From: Archangium sp.
GTDB lineage: Bacteria; Myxococcota; Myxococcia; Myxococcales; Myxococcaceae
DNA: 64,000 bases
Assembly: GCA_030695565.1 (NCBI GenBank)
Contig: JAUYRZ010000007.1
Span: forward strand, 35,091 to 99,090
Reading direction: 5' to 3'
Part shown: positions 38,962 through 46,815 of the stretch, piece by piece
Numbering within the stretch: position 1 is the first letter of the stretch
Layout of the letters: the number at the start of each line of letters is the position of its first letter
Position numbers and translations under genes: made by a program
Notes under the pieces: model-generated
Databases searched by the model: none
Seen by the model: the letters and a program-made list of their open reading frames with translations, nothing else
Told to the model about the DNA's origin: nothing

Positions 38962-40470
38962 TCAGGGTGAGGGCCGAACCTCGCTGACCGTCACCGCGTA
39001 GCCGGGCGGCAGCGCGACTGACTTCACCACCCGCTCCGCCTCCGCGCGCTCCAGCCCCACCTCGAGCTCCACGGTGCGCTGCCGATTGACCCGAAGCATC
39101 GCGGTGGGCGCGAGGGTCTGGCTGATGGTCATCACGCTGCGCACCGGCCGCCCATCAGGCAACACCGCGTCGTCGAGCGAGCTGCCTGCGTGCACGGAGA
39201 TCTGCGTTCCATCGGCGAGCCGGCCGGTGGTCACCCCGCCCATGGCCAGACGCAGCGCCGTGGCGAGCCCCTTCGCACCGGGCTCGGCTTTGATCACCTG
39301 CTCGGGGCCCAGCTGAGGCCAGGCCGCGCCGAGCCAGCGGGTCTTCTCCACGGCGAGGGCGCCGCGCAGCTTCTGGGCAAACGCGGTGAGCTGCTCGAAG
39401 TCAGGCCCGCTCACCTGCACGACGGAGTGAAGCTCATCGACCGAACGCAGCGCGAGACCGGGCACCTCGGCCAGCTTCGGCTCTTCGACGAACAACAAGG
39501 AGAGCGTGTCGCCTTCAGCCGTCACGGTCGCGCCGGGATACCGGTTGCTCAGCGCGCGCATCGCCTCGTTCACTGAATTTCCCGCGGGGCTCAGGAAGGT
39601 GGCCGCTCGCACCACCTGCAAGGGCATGAGCTTCACCGCGGCATGGTCCGGCAGGAGCAACCCGGTGCCGGGGCTGATCACCACTGTGAGGAGAATGTCG
39701 CCCAGCGTCGTGCAGCTGCCTTGATCGCCGCTGACCTCGAGCTGTGCGACTTCGTTCAGCCGCACCCCATCGCGGATGACCAGGTTCTGCAGCGCTTCGA
39801 CGTCGGTGCCCGCGGCGCGCACGGTGATGCCGGTGGCGTCGAGGCGGCCCGAGGGCAGGTTGACCGAGTCGTGCTGGAGCGCGTTGACCACTTCTTCAGC
39901 GGGCAGCCCGAGCGCAGTCAGCCGGGCGGGGTCGAGGGTGATCCTGAGCTGCGGCTCGAGCGCCCCACAGGTCTTCACTTCGCGCACGCCCGCCTGCACC
40001 TCGAGCTCGTGGCGCAACACGTCGTCGAGCCAACGCGACAGCTCGATGCGCGACATGGTCTCGGCACGCACCAGGAAATGCTTCTTCTGCGGGTTCGCGT
40101 CGAGCCTCTGAACGTACGGCGCCTCGACGTGGGGCGGCAGCTCGCGCAGCGTGCGGCTCACCGCCTCGTGCGCCCGCACCACCGCGTCGGTAGAGTCCAG
40201 CCCCACGGTGGTCGCGCGGACGTTGATCACCACCACGCCCGGCTTCGTGGTGCTGCGCAGCGACTCGAGCCCTTTGACGTCGGAGAGCGCCTGCTCGAGG
40301 CGCTCGGTCACCTCACGCTCGGCCTCCGCGACCGAAAGGCCCGGCGTCACCACCGTCACGGCCAGCTCCTCGGTGAAGCGCACGTGCTCCAGCCGGTATT
40401 GCGCGAGCATCAGCACCGCGATGATGCCGATGACGACGAACGCCACCACCGCGAGGAGCGCTCGCAGCAC
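38962..40470 (-). CDS. Truncated RND protein: porter domain without membrane helices 2-12
   Basis: 502 residues from GTG 40470. One N-terminal helix (LLAVVAFVVIGIIAVLMLA) is followed by RND porter subdomains: VTVVTPGLSVAEAEREVTER, RITLDPARLTALGLPAEEVV, and VNLPSGRLDAT. A second half, with VQVSGPDFEQLTAFAQKLRG and LPDGRPVRSVMTIS, ends at LPPGYAVTVSEV. Full RND pumps have about 1,000 residues and insert five helices between the two halves and five more after the second; here these are absent, so no proton relay exists. It follows tyrS by two bases. It may be a periplasmic adaptor or an energised-elsewhere subunit. Interpretation rests on pattern, not alignment. Confidence 0.75.
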   Translation of the reverse strand: MLRALLAVVAFVVIGIIAVLMLAQYRLEHVRFTEELAVTVVTPGLSVAEAEREVTERLEQALSDVKGLESLRSTTKPGVVVINVRATTVGLDSTDAVVRAHEAVSRTLRELPPHVEAPYVQRLDANPQKKHFLVRAETMSRIELSRWLDDVLRHELEVQAGVREVKTCGALEPQLRITLDPARLTALGLPAEEVVNALQHDSVNLPSGRLDATGITVRAAGTDVEALQNLVIRDGVRLNEVAQLEVSGDQGSCTTLGDILLTVVISPGTGLLLPDHAAVKLMPLQVVRAATFLSPAGNSVNEAMRALSNRYPGATVTAEGDTLSLLFVEEPKLAEVPGLALRSVDELHSVVQVSGPDFEQLTAFAQKLRGALAVEKTRWLGAAWPQLGPEQVIKAEPGAKGLATALRLAMGGVTTGRLADGTQISVHAGSSLDDAVLPDGRPVRSVMTISQTLAPTAMLRVNRQRTVELEVGLERAEAERVVKSVALPPGYAVTVSEVRPSP

Positions 40471-40472
40471 GC

Positions 40473-41777
40473 TCAGCCGACCACCTTCACCAGGCAGTAG
40501 TCCTTCTTGCCCTTCTGCAGCAGCAGGTAGCGGCCGTTGATCAACTTGTCGGCGCCGACCATCAGCTTGGGGTCGGACACCTTCTCCTTGTTGATGGAGA
40601 GCCCGTTGCCCTGCAGCAGCTTGCGCGCTTCGCCCTTGGAGGCGACCAGCTGCGACTTCTCGCTGAAGAGATCGACCACGTTGAGCCGCGCGGTCAGCGC
40701 GTCGCGCGGCAGCTCGGCCACCGGCACGCCGGCGCCCACGAAGACGGAGAGGAAGCGGTCTTCGGTCAGCTTCATCAGCTGATCGATGGTGCCCTTGCCG
40801 AAGAGCACTTCGGTGGCCGCGAGTGCGACGTCGAGCTCGTCCTGGCCGTGCACCCGGATGGTGATGTCTTTGGCCAGCGTCTTCTGCAGCAGGCGGTTCT
40901 GCGGGGCGGCGTCGTGCTCGGTCTCCATGCCCTCGACCGTCTTCTGGTCGAGCAGGGTGAAGATGCGCAGGTAGTTCTTCACGTCCTCGTCGGAGGCGTT
41001 GAGCCAGAATTGATAGAACTCGTACGGCGAGGTGCGCTTCGGATCGAGCCAGAGGTTGCCGTGCTCGGTCTTGCCGAACTTGGTGCCGTCGGCCTTCTTG
41101 ATCAGCGGCGTGGTGAGCGCGTAGGCCTCGCCCTTCGCCTTGCGACGGATGAGCTCGGTGCCGGTGGTGATGTTGCCCCACTGATCCGACCCGCCCATCT
41201 GCAGCTTCACGCCCTTGTGCTGGTACAGGTGCAGGAAGTCGTAGCCCTGGATCAGCTGGTAGGTGAACTCGGTGAAGCTCATGCCCTCGTGGTCTTTGCC
41301 GCTGATGCGCTTCTCCACCGAGTCCTTCGCCATCATGTAGTTGATGGAGAGGTGCTTCCCGGTGTCGCGGATGAAGTCGAGGAAGTTGATGCCCTTGAAC
41401 CAGTCGTAGTTGTTCACCATCTCCGCGGCGTTGCTGCCGGAGAAGTCGAGCAGGCGTTCGAGCTGGCGGCGTTGTCCGGCCAGGTTCTGCTCCAACAGAT
41501 CGGAGGACAGGAGGTTGCGCTCCTCCGACTTGCCGGAGGGATCGCCCACCATTCCCGTCGCGCCGCCCACGAGCACGATGGGGGTGTGACCTGCGCGCTG
41601 AAAGTGCAGCAGCGTCATCACCTGCACCAGGTTGCCCACGCCCAGCGAGTCGGCCGTCGGGTCGAAGCCGATGTAGCCGCGCACCTTCTCCGAGCTGAGC
41701 AGCTTGTCGGTGCCCGGCATGGAGTCGTGCAGCATTCGGCGCCAGGTCAGCTCTTCGAAGAAGTTGGTGTGGCTCAT
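40473..41777 (-). CDS. tyrS: Tyrosyl-tRNA synthetase
   Basis: 434 residues from ATG 41777. The chain has FDPTADSLGVGNLVQV in place of the HIGH motif, GGSDQWGNITTG in the tyrosine site, and KFGKTEHGNLWLD as the KMSKS equivalent (KFGKS type). A C-terminal S4-like domain carries RLNVVDLF and a KLLQGNGLSINK phrase. The enzyme charges tRNA-Tyr. The first His of HIGH is Gly here. The RND-like gene starts two bases after the stop. Divergent from the thioredoxin-like gene across 85 bp. Confidence 0.95.
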   Translation of the reverse strand: MSHTNFFEELTWRRMLHDSMPGTDKLLSSEKVRGYIGFDPTADSLGVGNLVQVMTLLHFQRAGHTPIVLVGGATGMVGDPSGKSEERNLLSSDLLEQNLAGQRRQLERLLDFSGSNAAEMVNNYDWFKGINFLDFIRDTGKHLSINYMMAKDSVEKRISGKDHEGMSFTEFTYQLIQGYDFLHLYQHKGVKLQMGGSDQWGNITTGTELIRRKAKGEAYALTTPLIKKADGTKFGKTEHGNLWLDPKRTSPYEFYQFWLNASDEDVKNYLRIFTLLDQKTVEGMETEHDAAPQNRLLQKTLAKDITIRVHGQDELDVALAATEVLFGKGTIDQLMKLTEDRFLSVFVGAGVPVAELPRDALTARLNVVDLFSEKSQLVASKGEARKLLQGNGLSINKEKVSDPKLMVGADKLINGRYLLLQKGKKDYCLVKVVG

Positions 41778-41862
41778 GAGGTTGGGCCGGGACTAGTCCG
41801 AGTCTCCGGCGCGCACAACGAACACGCGCCTCAGGAGCGCCCGGTAACTCGACACGCAACTC

Positions 41863-42615
41863 ATGCGTAGGCCCGGCATGACCGTTTTCGCGCTCGTTGC
41901 CGTGCTTGGCGCCGTGCCTCAGCCCGTGGAGCTCGGCAAGGTGCCCTGGCTGCGTGACTTCGAGGCGGCGGTGCGCCTGTCGAAGGAGACGAAGAAGCCG
42001 CTGCTGGTGCTGTTCGACGAAGTGCCGGGCTGCGACACGGTGCGCGGCTTCGGACGCGAGGTGTTGTCGGACCCGCAGCTCGTGGCAGTCATCAGCCGCG
42101 ACTTCGTGCCGGTGGCGGTCTTGAACAACGTGGGTGGGGCCGACGCGAAGGTGCTCCAGTCGTTCGGAGAGCCGGCCTGGAACAACCCCGTGGTGCGCAT
42201 CATCGACGCCGATCGCAAACCGCTCGCGCCGCGGTTCGACGGGCCGTACAGCCTCGAGGCGTTCCAGCGCGTGCTCGCCTCGGTGCGCGCGGTCGAGAAG
42301 GTCACCCTCTCCGCCGCCTGCTTCTGGGAGTGCGAAGCGCGCCTGGGCAAACTCGACGCGGTGCGGGCTTCACGCGTGGGCTTTCTGCAGGGCGAAGAGG
42401 TGGTCGAGGTCGAGTTCGATGCGAAGGTGCTCAATCGCACCCAGCTCGTCGCCGAGGCCACGAAGCTGGAGTGCGCCGACCGCGTGTTCACCCCGAAAGA
42501 AGCAGAGTCGATCCGCTACTCGGAGAAAGACACGAAGTACTTCCTGCGCAGCTCCCGTCGCTCGATGGACGGGCTCAGCGAGCAGGAGAAGGTGCGACTC
42601 AACTCGGCGCGCTGA
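41863..42615 (+). CDS. Exported thioredoxin-like (VPGC) protein with MsrA-like C-terminal segment
   Basis: 250 residues from ATG 41863, with a signal-like start (MTVFALVAVLGAVP). The thioredoxin-type domain has KPLLVLFDEVPGCDTVRGFG; a VPGUxT family of thioredoxin-like proteins is known that holds Sec at this Cys, so this is the Cys form. From about residue 143, SAACFWECEARLGKLDAV resembles the GCFWxxE core of methionine sulfoxide reductase A, then VEFDAKVLNRTQLV. Fusion of redox domains fits oxidative protein repair in the envelope. Its 3' end lies inside a 187-bp segment duplicated at 43687. Confidence 0.75.
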   Translation: MRRPGMTVFALVAVLGAVPQPVELGKVPWLRDFEAAVRLSKETKKPLLVLFDEVPGCDTVRGFGREVLSDPQLVAVISRDFVPVAVLNNVGGADAKVLQSFGEPAWNNPVVRIIDADRKPLAPRFDGPYSLEAFQRVLASVRAVEKVTLSAACFWECEARLGKLDAVRASRVGFLQGEEVVEVEFDAKVLNRTQLVAEATKLECADRVFTPKEAESIRYSEKDTKYFLRSSRRSMDGLSEQEKVRLNSAR

Positions 42616-42715
42616 ACCCGCCGCGGACCCAGTCGTTGGCCTCGTCGCGGCTGAACTTGCAGTTCGCCGCCACCCGGTGCTTCGCAACGACCTCGCCGGC
42701 ATCGTCGGTGGCGCC
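42529..42715. repeat. Direct repeat copy A (187 bp)
   Basis: About 95 percent identical to 43687-43873, offset 1158 bp. It spans the last 29 codons of the thioredoxin-like gene and about 33 codons (minus strand) of the C-terminus of the gene at 43757. Of nine differences, the two in the thioredoxin part are synonymous here, while at least four in the other part change residues (for example C for Y), so copy A of that second gene is drifting as a non-functional fragment. Confidence 0.85.
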
Positions 42716-42960
42716 GATCCACATCGCGGCCTTCGGAGGTTCCGCGCCATCGACGTCGAGGTCCGCTCGCTCTGCTCCACCTGCCGCGAGGGCGGGCTGG
42801 GGCTGCCCGCTCCGGTCGAGGTGAAGACCTGCCGGGTGGCTCGCCTCCGATCTCGTGGCGCTCTTGGCTGGTGTTGTTCGTCAGCACCGGTTTCTACCTC
42901 TACGCGCTGCCCGCCCTGCTGCGACGGCGCAAGCAGCGGGTGGCAAGCCCGGCGACCTGA
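42716..42960 (+). pseudogene. C-terminal remnant of a membrane protein
   Basis: Two frames give related-looking sequence: IDVEVRSLCSTCREGGLGLP with EVKTCRVA, and then SWLVLFVSTGFYLYALPALL with RRRKQ before a TGA. It looks like the end of a zinc-knuckle plus single-helix protein broken by a frameshift. It occupies the DNA between repeat copy A and mazF. Family not recognised. Confidence 0.45.
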
Positions 42961-42970
42961 GGGCGCTTCC

Positions 42971-43285
42971 TCAGGGAGCGAACATCTCCGACAGGGCCCG
43001 AAGTACGGCCGCGCCGGTCGATGAATCAAGTGCGCCGACACGGCGGGTCAGCCGGGTCTTGTCCACGGTGCGGAGTTGATCGACTGCCGCCACCCCGGGC
43101 TTACCGCGCAGCCGCGTCACTGGACGGAACGGATAGCTGCGCCCGGTGGTCAGCGGAACTACAACCACCGTGCTGAGGTGCCGGTTGAGCTCATCCGGCG
43201 AGACGATGACCGCTGGCCGCGTCTTGCGGATCTCGGCGCCCACCGTGGGATCGAGCGCCACCAGAAAGACCTCGAAGCGCTTCAT
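42971..43285 (-). CDS. mazF: MazF/PemK-type toxin
   Basis: 104 residues from ATG 43285, whose A is shared with the mazE stop (TGATG). It has the PemK/MazF pattern: RFEVFLVALDPTVGAEIRKT, RPAVIVSPDELN, VVVPLTTGRS and GKPGVAAVDQLRTVDKTRL, including the conserved QIRTVDK-type block. MazF toxins cut mRNA at short sites in a ribosome-independent way. Paired with the antitoxin upstream; the cassette is flanked by direct repeats. Confidence 0.92.
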   Translation of the reverse strand: MKRFEVFLVALDPTVGAEIRKTRPAVIVSPDELNRHLSTVVVVPLTTGRSYPFRPVTRLRGKPGVAAVDQLRTVDKTRLTRRVGALDSSTGAAVLRALSEMFAP

Positions 43286-43521
43286 CACCACTCCGCATCG
43301 AAGTCGTTCGCGAAGCTCAGCAGCGCCCCGTCGTCTCCCTGTTCATGGCAGCTGCGGGCGCCCTCCGCCCATCCCGCGCGGGTGGCGTTCACCGGCTTGA
43401 GCGTGATGACGCCCTTTTGCACGCGAAGCTCGACAGCGTCCTCGAGGCCTGCTTCTTCGATCACCGCACGCGGCAGCCGGACCCCGCGCGAGTTCCCGAT
43501 CTTCACCAGTTGGATCAACAC
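43285..43521 (-). CDS. mazE: MazE/AbrB-type antitoxin
   Basis: 78 residues from GTG 43521. Residues 1-45 form an AbrB/SpoVT swapped-hairpin DNA-binding domain (LVKIGNSRGVRLPRAVIEEA, VQKGVITLKPV), and the acidic tail (GALLSFANDFDAEW) is the expected MazF-neutralising part. The pair is one transcription unit. A palindrome GTAATTAC lies 15 bp upstream within the promoter and is a likely operator. Confidence 0.92.
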   Translation of the reverse strand: MLIQLVKIGNSRGVRLPRAVIEEAGLEDAVELRVQKGVITLKPVNATRAGWAEGARSCHEQGDDGALLSFANDFDAEW

Positions 43522-43527
43522 GCCGTG

Positions 43528-43556
43528 AGTACATCGTAATTACACGGGACGGGCAA
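43528..43556 (-). promoter_or_regulatory. mazE: Candidate mazEF promoter with operator palindrome
   Basis: Reading the minus strand, TTGCCC (43556-43551), 17 bp, TGTACT (43533-43528) form a fair sigma-70-like pair, with GTAATTAC (43536-43543) in the spacer. Transcription would start about at the GTG, giving a nearly leaderless mRNA. AbrB-type antitoxins typically repress through such a palindrome. Confidence 0.35.
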
Positions 43557-43561
43557 GCCGG

Positions 43562-43686
43562 TTACCCGACCGAGCAGGTTCTGGACGCCTGGATGGTCGT
43601 GCCAGCGTCGTCTCGAACCTCGAACGCCCCGTAGATGGAGAAGTACCCCCGGTTGCCGAGTGCCGGGGTCAGGTAATCGCACAGAG
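43562..43686 (-). pseudogene. C-terminal remnant of an unrelated protein
   Basis: The minus strand encodes DYLTPALGNRGYFSIYGAFE then VRDDAGTTIQASRTCSVG and TAA (43562-43564). This reads like the last domain of an exported protein, cut off exactly where repeat copy B begins at 43687. Together with the remnant at 42716 it shows that the mazEF cassette carries flanking DNA from another locus. Confidence 0.5.
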
Positions 43687-43873
43687 GACACGAAGTACTT
43701 CCTGCGCAGCTCCCGTCGCTCGATGGACGGGCTGAGCGAGCAGGAGAAGGTGCGGCTCAACTCGGCGCGCTGAACCCGCCGCGGACCCAGTCGTTGGCCA
43801 CGTCGCGGTTGAACTTGTAGTTCGCCGCCACCCGGTGCTTCGCGACGATCTCGCCGGCGTCGTCGGTCGCGCA
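43687..43873. repeat. Direct repeat copy B (187 bp)
   Basis: Partner of 42529-42715. Here the thioredoxin part is only a 29-codon fragment, while the minus-strand gene at 43757 is complete. Confidence 0.85.
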
Positions 43874-44230
43874 GAGAACGCCGTAGGGCTCGTACTCGTC
43901 GGGCACCAGCTCGAGCGTGATGCCGTACCAGCGGCCATCCCAGGCGATGTCGAGCCGCTTCTTGAGCGCCTGATCTCGTTGGCGCGCCGAGCGGTCGAGC
44001 ACCTCGGAGGCCGTCTTCACGAACGTGGCGAAGGCGGGCTCATCGAAGGGCTTGGGGTTCTTCTTGTCTCGCCCCATCACCCACGGGCTGATGAGTGCGG
44101 GCTCGGAGAGACCGTCTTTGCGGATCTCCACGGCCCAGCCTTCGTCGCCTTCGTTGGGGATCACCCGTGCGGTCCAGCCGTTCCTGCGCCAGAGCGTGGG
44201 CTCCTTGATTTCCGCTTGTTGGTCGCTCAT
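43757..44230 (-). CDS. Hypothetical cytosolic protein
   Basis: 157 residues from ATG 44230 (MSDQQAEIKEPTLWRRNGW). No signal peptide or membrane helix. It has an N-terminal WTARVIPNEGDEGWAVEIRK strand set and a C-terminal VAANYKFNRDVANDWVRGGF. Not recognised. Its last 40 or so codons are within repeat copy B, and copy A is a decaying duplicate, which indicates this copy is the original or functional one. Confidence 0.75.
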   Translation of the reverse strand: MSDQQAEIKEPTLWRRNGWTARVIPNEGDEGWAVEIRKDGLSEPALISPWVMGRDKKNPKPFDEPAFATFVKTASEVLDRSARQRDQALKKRLDIAWDGRWYGITLELVPDEYEPYGVLCATDDAGEIVAKHRVAANYKFNRDVANDWVRGGFSAPS

Positions 44231-44260
44231 GCCCACCCTCATACACCACTGTACCGACAT

Positions 44261-45124
44261 TCAGTGGTCTGTGGTGTGGCCAGCTTCGCACGACGGGGTG
44301 GCCAGCTGGCGATCGAGATCCTCGTCGAGCTTCGGCCACGCAAGGTCGTAGACGTGCGAAGCGACGCAGGCCTCGGGGAGTTCTTCGCCACCGCGCGACC
44401 TGCGTTGTGCGCGAGCCCGCACGGTGATCCGCAGCGTGCCCCCGTGCACGCGTGGGTCGACGAGCAGAATACCCTTGCAGCGCAGCGAAGCGCCAAGGCC
44501 GGGCGTACAGCGCGGCAACGTTCGCTCGAGTGCGGTGGCGATGGGCGCCAGCCGCTCGTACTCGCGCTCCGGAGCGTCGACCTTCACCACCTGTCGATCC
44601 GGAAAGGGGTCGAAGGGCCGCCCCCACACGAGCGCCGCTGCGCCCCCGAGCACCAACGGGACCCCCGCCGTGATGAGGTAGCCGAGCGCGAGCAGCGCGT
44701 TCGCGTTGGTGGCGCCCGTCTTCACGTGCACGGGCCGGGGCTCCGTTTCATTCGTGGCCCAGATGAGCGCCGTCCGGGTGGCGGGTGTCGACGCGGCGCC
44801 TTCGGGGTCGATGAGCGTCACCTCGGCCGTCAGTCCGTCGAGGGGTACGCGCAGGCTGTCGAACTCGACCGTCACCAGCGCCGCGCGTGTCGTGAGGGCC
44901 TCCGGCGCGCCCGGCGAAATGGTGGTGAGCTCTGCAGGCGAGAGGCGGTGCGCGCGGAGCTGCGCCCTGGCGGCGCGGACAGCGGCATCCACCACCTCGG
45001 CGTCCTGGCCGTCGGCCACCGCGCACACGGCTTCACGGTAGTGGTGGTCACGCACCAGCGAGGACAGCGACGGGCCACACGCCGTCGCCATCGTCAGCAA
45101 CACGAGGGGCAGATGCTTCACCAT
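44261..45124 (-). CDS. Lipoprotein, hypothetical
   Basis: 287 residues from ATG 45124. Lipobox in LVLLTMATAC. Mid-chain helix LLALGYLITAGVPLVLGGAA may be a membrane anchor. A Cys pair occurs late (LPRCTPGLGASLRCKGILLV). Overlaps the upstream gene by seven bases, so the two are translated together. No family recognised. Confidence 0.75.
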   Translation of the reverse strand: MVKHLPLVLLTMATACGPSLSSLVRDHHYREAVCAVADGQDAEVVDAAVRAARAQLRAHRLSPAELTTISPGAPEALTTRAALVTVEFDSLRVPLDGLTAEVTLIDPEGAASTPATRTALIWATNETEPRPVHVKTGATNANALLALGYLITAGVPLVLGGAAALVWGRPFDPFPDRQVVKVDAPEREYERLAPIATALERTLPRCTPGLGASLRCKGILLVDPRVHGGTLRITVRARAQRRSRGGEELPEACVASHVYDLAWPKLDEDLDRQLATPSCEAGHTTDH

Positions 45125-45714
45125 GCGACCAACCAACTGCCCAGGGTCAAGGCCAGGACATGGGTGACCGCGTTGGCTGACGGGAGCAGCTCCCAGGCCA
45201 CCTCGAAGGAGTAAACCCAACGCAGACCCACGGCCACGCGCAGGCCGAAGGTGGGTTCGGCCAGGCGCGCGCCTCCAATCGCCGCCAACGAGAGCACCGC
45301 GCCGGGCGTGAAGTTCCAGTCCTTCACCTGGTCGGTGGGCGTGAAGAGGAAGCTGATCCCCGCAGAGCCAAGGTGGTCTTCGGCGCCGCGGTAGGCGTAG
45401 CCGAGCTCGAAGGCGAGGACGTGATGCGGGTCACGAGCGAGCGCCAGCGCAACGCCGCCGGCCACGCGAAACCCCCAGCGTGTCGCGCCGCTGACGGCGT
45501 CGACCACGAGGCTGGGGCCGCCGTGGAAGACCCCCGTCGGCAGCACCCAGGGGAGCCGGTAATACAAGGGGCTCTGGCCGACCTCTTCGATGCTGTCAGG
45601 CGTCTGCGCGGATACCTGCGCAGCAATCAGCGCAACCAGGACAATCCAGTCGCGAGTGCGTCGGGCGCTGCGAGTCGAGAGCCTCGACACGAGAGATGGT
45701 TCACGTCTGCGCAT
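45118..45714 (-). CDS. Probable outer membrane beta-barrel protein
   Basis: 198 residues from ATG 45714. A signal peptide sits after a basic lead (RDWIVLVALIAAQVSAQ). Strands such as FAWRVAGG-type GFRVAGGVALALARD, LAFELGYAYRGAED and FGLRVAVGLRWVYSFEVAW alternate as in small outer membrane barrels. Forms an operon with the lipoprotein gene it overlaps. Confidence 0.7.
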   Translation of the reverse strand: MRRREPSLVSRLSTRSARRTRDWIVLVALIAAQVSAQTPDSIEEVGQSPLYYRLPWVLPTGVFHGGPSLVVDAVSGATRWGFRVAGGVALALARDPHHVLAFELGYAYRGAEDHLGSAGISFLFTPTDQVKDWNFTPGAVLSLAAIGGARLAEPTFGLRVAVGLRWVYSFEVAWELLPSANAVTHVLALTLGSWLVAW

Positions 45715-45761
45715 GCCAGGTGTTTAGCAATGCGTGCGCCACGGTTTCGCAAGTCAGCTGT

Positions 45762-46097
45762 TCAGCGCGAAGCCTGCATCTCGGCCAGCTGGCGATCGAG
45801 GTCCGCGCGGCGCTCCTGCTCTTCAGCCTCCATGCGCGCGGAGATCGACTCGAGCGAGTCGCGCTTCTCCCGAACCGGGCGCCCGCCTCGGCGGCCGCTG
45901 CCGAACAGCGCGCGCACCACCATCACCACCGCCGCGATGGCCAACGCCACCAGGCTCACCTTGAAGAGCGCCACGCCGACGGCGAGCGCTGCGCCCAACG
46001 CAATCAACACCAGCACGAGCGCCGGGGGCCCGAGCACTGCGACCGCGAACACGCTCAACAGCACCACCAACCAGCCAGGCATCTTGTCTGCGTTCAT
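45762..46097 (-). CDS. Small membrane protein with charged helical tail
   Basis: 111 residues from ATG 46097. Two or three helices (WLVVLLSVFAVAVLGPPALV, VALFKVSLVALAIAAVVMVV) lead to a cytoplasmic-type helix rich in Glu/Arg (RMEAEEQERRADLDRQLAEM). No family recognised. Divergent from the gene at 46300 across 202 bp in which no other feature was seen. Confidence 0.75.
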   Translation of the reverse strand: MNADKMPGWLVVLLSVFAVAVLGPPALVLVLIALGAALAVGVALFKVSLVALAIAAVVMVVRALFGSGRRGGRPVREKRDSLESISARMEAEEQERRADLDRQLAEMQASR

Positions 46098-46299
46098 GTC
46101 TCTCAAGACGCGCGCGGCGGCGGCCGATTGCGTCCCGCCCCCGGCGTGATGGTGGGAGTAGAACGGCCCCCGCGAACGGCCAGCAAAAACACAACCCGGT
46201 GAGCGCCCGCAGCACATGTCCGTTCGAGTGCCGTGGTGGTTCGAAAGGTGACCAGTCCGCGCGTAGAGGGCGCGCTGTCTTGCTGCGTACGGTGCCGCC

Positions 46300-46749
46300 A
46301 TGCGCTGCCTGTCGTTGCTTCCCTGCCTCGCGTTGTCGGCTTGTGGAGACCAGGCCGCTCCCGCTCTCGCTGTCGTCGAACTCGCGCCGGTGATGGAAGC
46401 CGTGGTGGAAGAAACGACGCCTGCGTTCGAGGACGCCGTGCTGTCGTTGCGCGTGAAGCAGTCGACCACCGTCCGCTCGCAGCCCGACGAACGTTCGGCG
46501 CCGCTGGGTGTGCTGGCTCAAGACATGCGCGTGACGTGGCGCGGCGCCGCGACGGGCCCGTGCACGGCCATCGCGTCGTAGGCGCGTTCGGAGTTCAGGT
46601 CGTTCACCTCGCCGAGTTCGCCCGTGCCCGGAAAGCCCATCGCTCGCAAGCTGGGAAGCGTCGCCATGCGCCTCTACACGCCCGACAGCAACGAACTCGC
46701 GAGGCTGCTCACGGCAGCGCTGGAGGCAGCAGAGGGCGCCGCGCGCTGA
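46300..46749 (+). pseudogene. Decayed lipoprotein gene with SH3-like segment
   Basis: An ATG at 46300 with a lipoprotein signal (LLPCLALSAC) leads into a bacterial-SH3-like stretch (LSLRVKQSTTVRSQPDERSA, GVLAQDMRVTWRG), but TAG at 46579 ends it before the domain's usual C-terminus. Beyond it the same frame stays open and reads KPIARKLGSVAMRLYTPDSN, then ELARLLTAALEAAEGAAR to a TGA. Either a nonsense mutation splits one gene or two truncated genes are fused. The product is at best partial. Confidence 0.45.
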
Positions 46750-46815
46750 GCATCGCTCTCTCGAACCGACGGCGCGGCGCCGGTAGGTCGGGGTGAGATC
46801 GTTCTGGTGACGAGC

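Noticed and set aside
38962-41859. 965-codon open frame on the minus strand
   Set aside because: Its first half is an out-of-frame reading of tyrS; only the part after 40470 is the RND-like gene.
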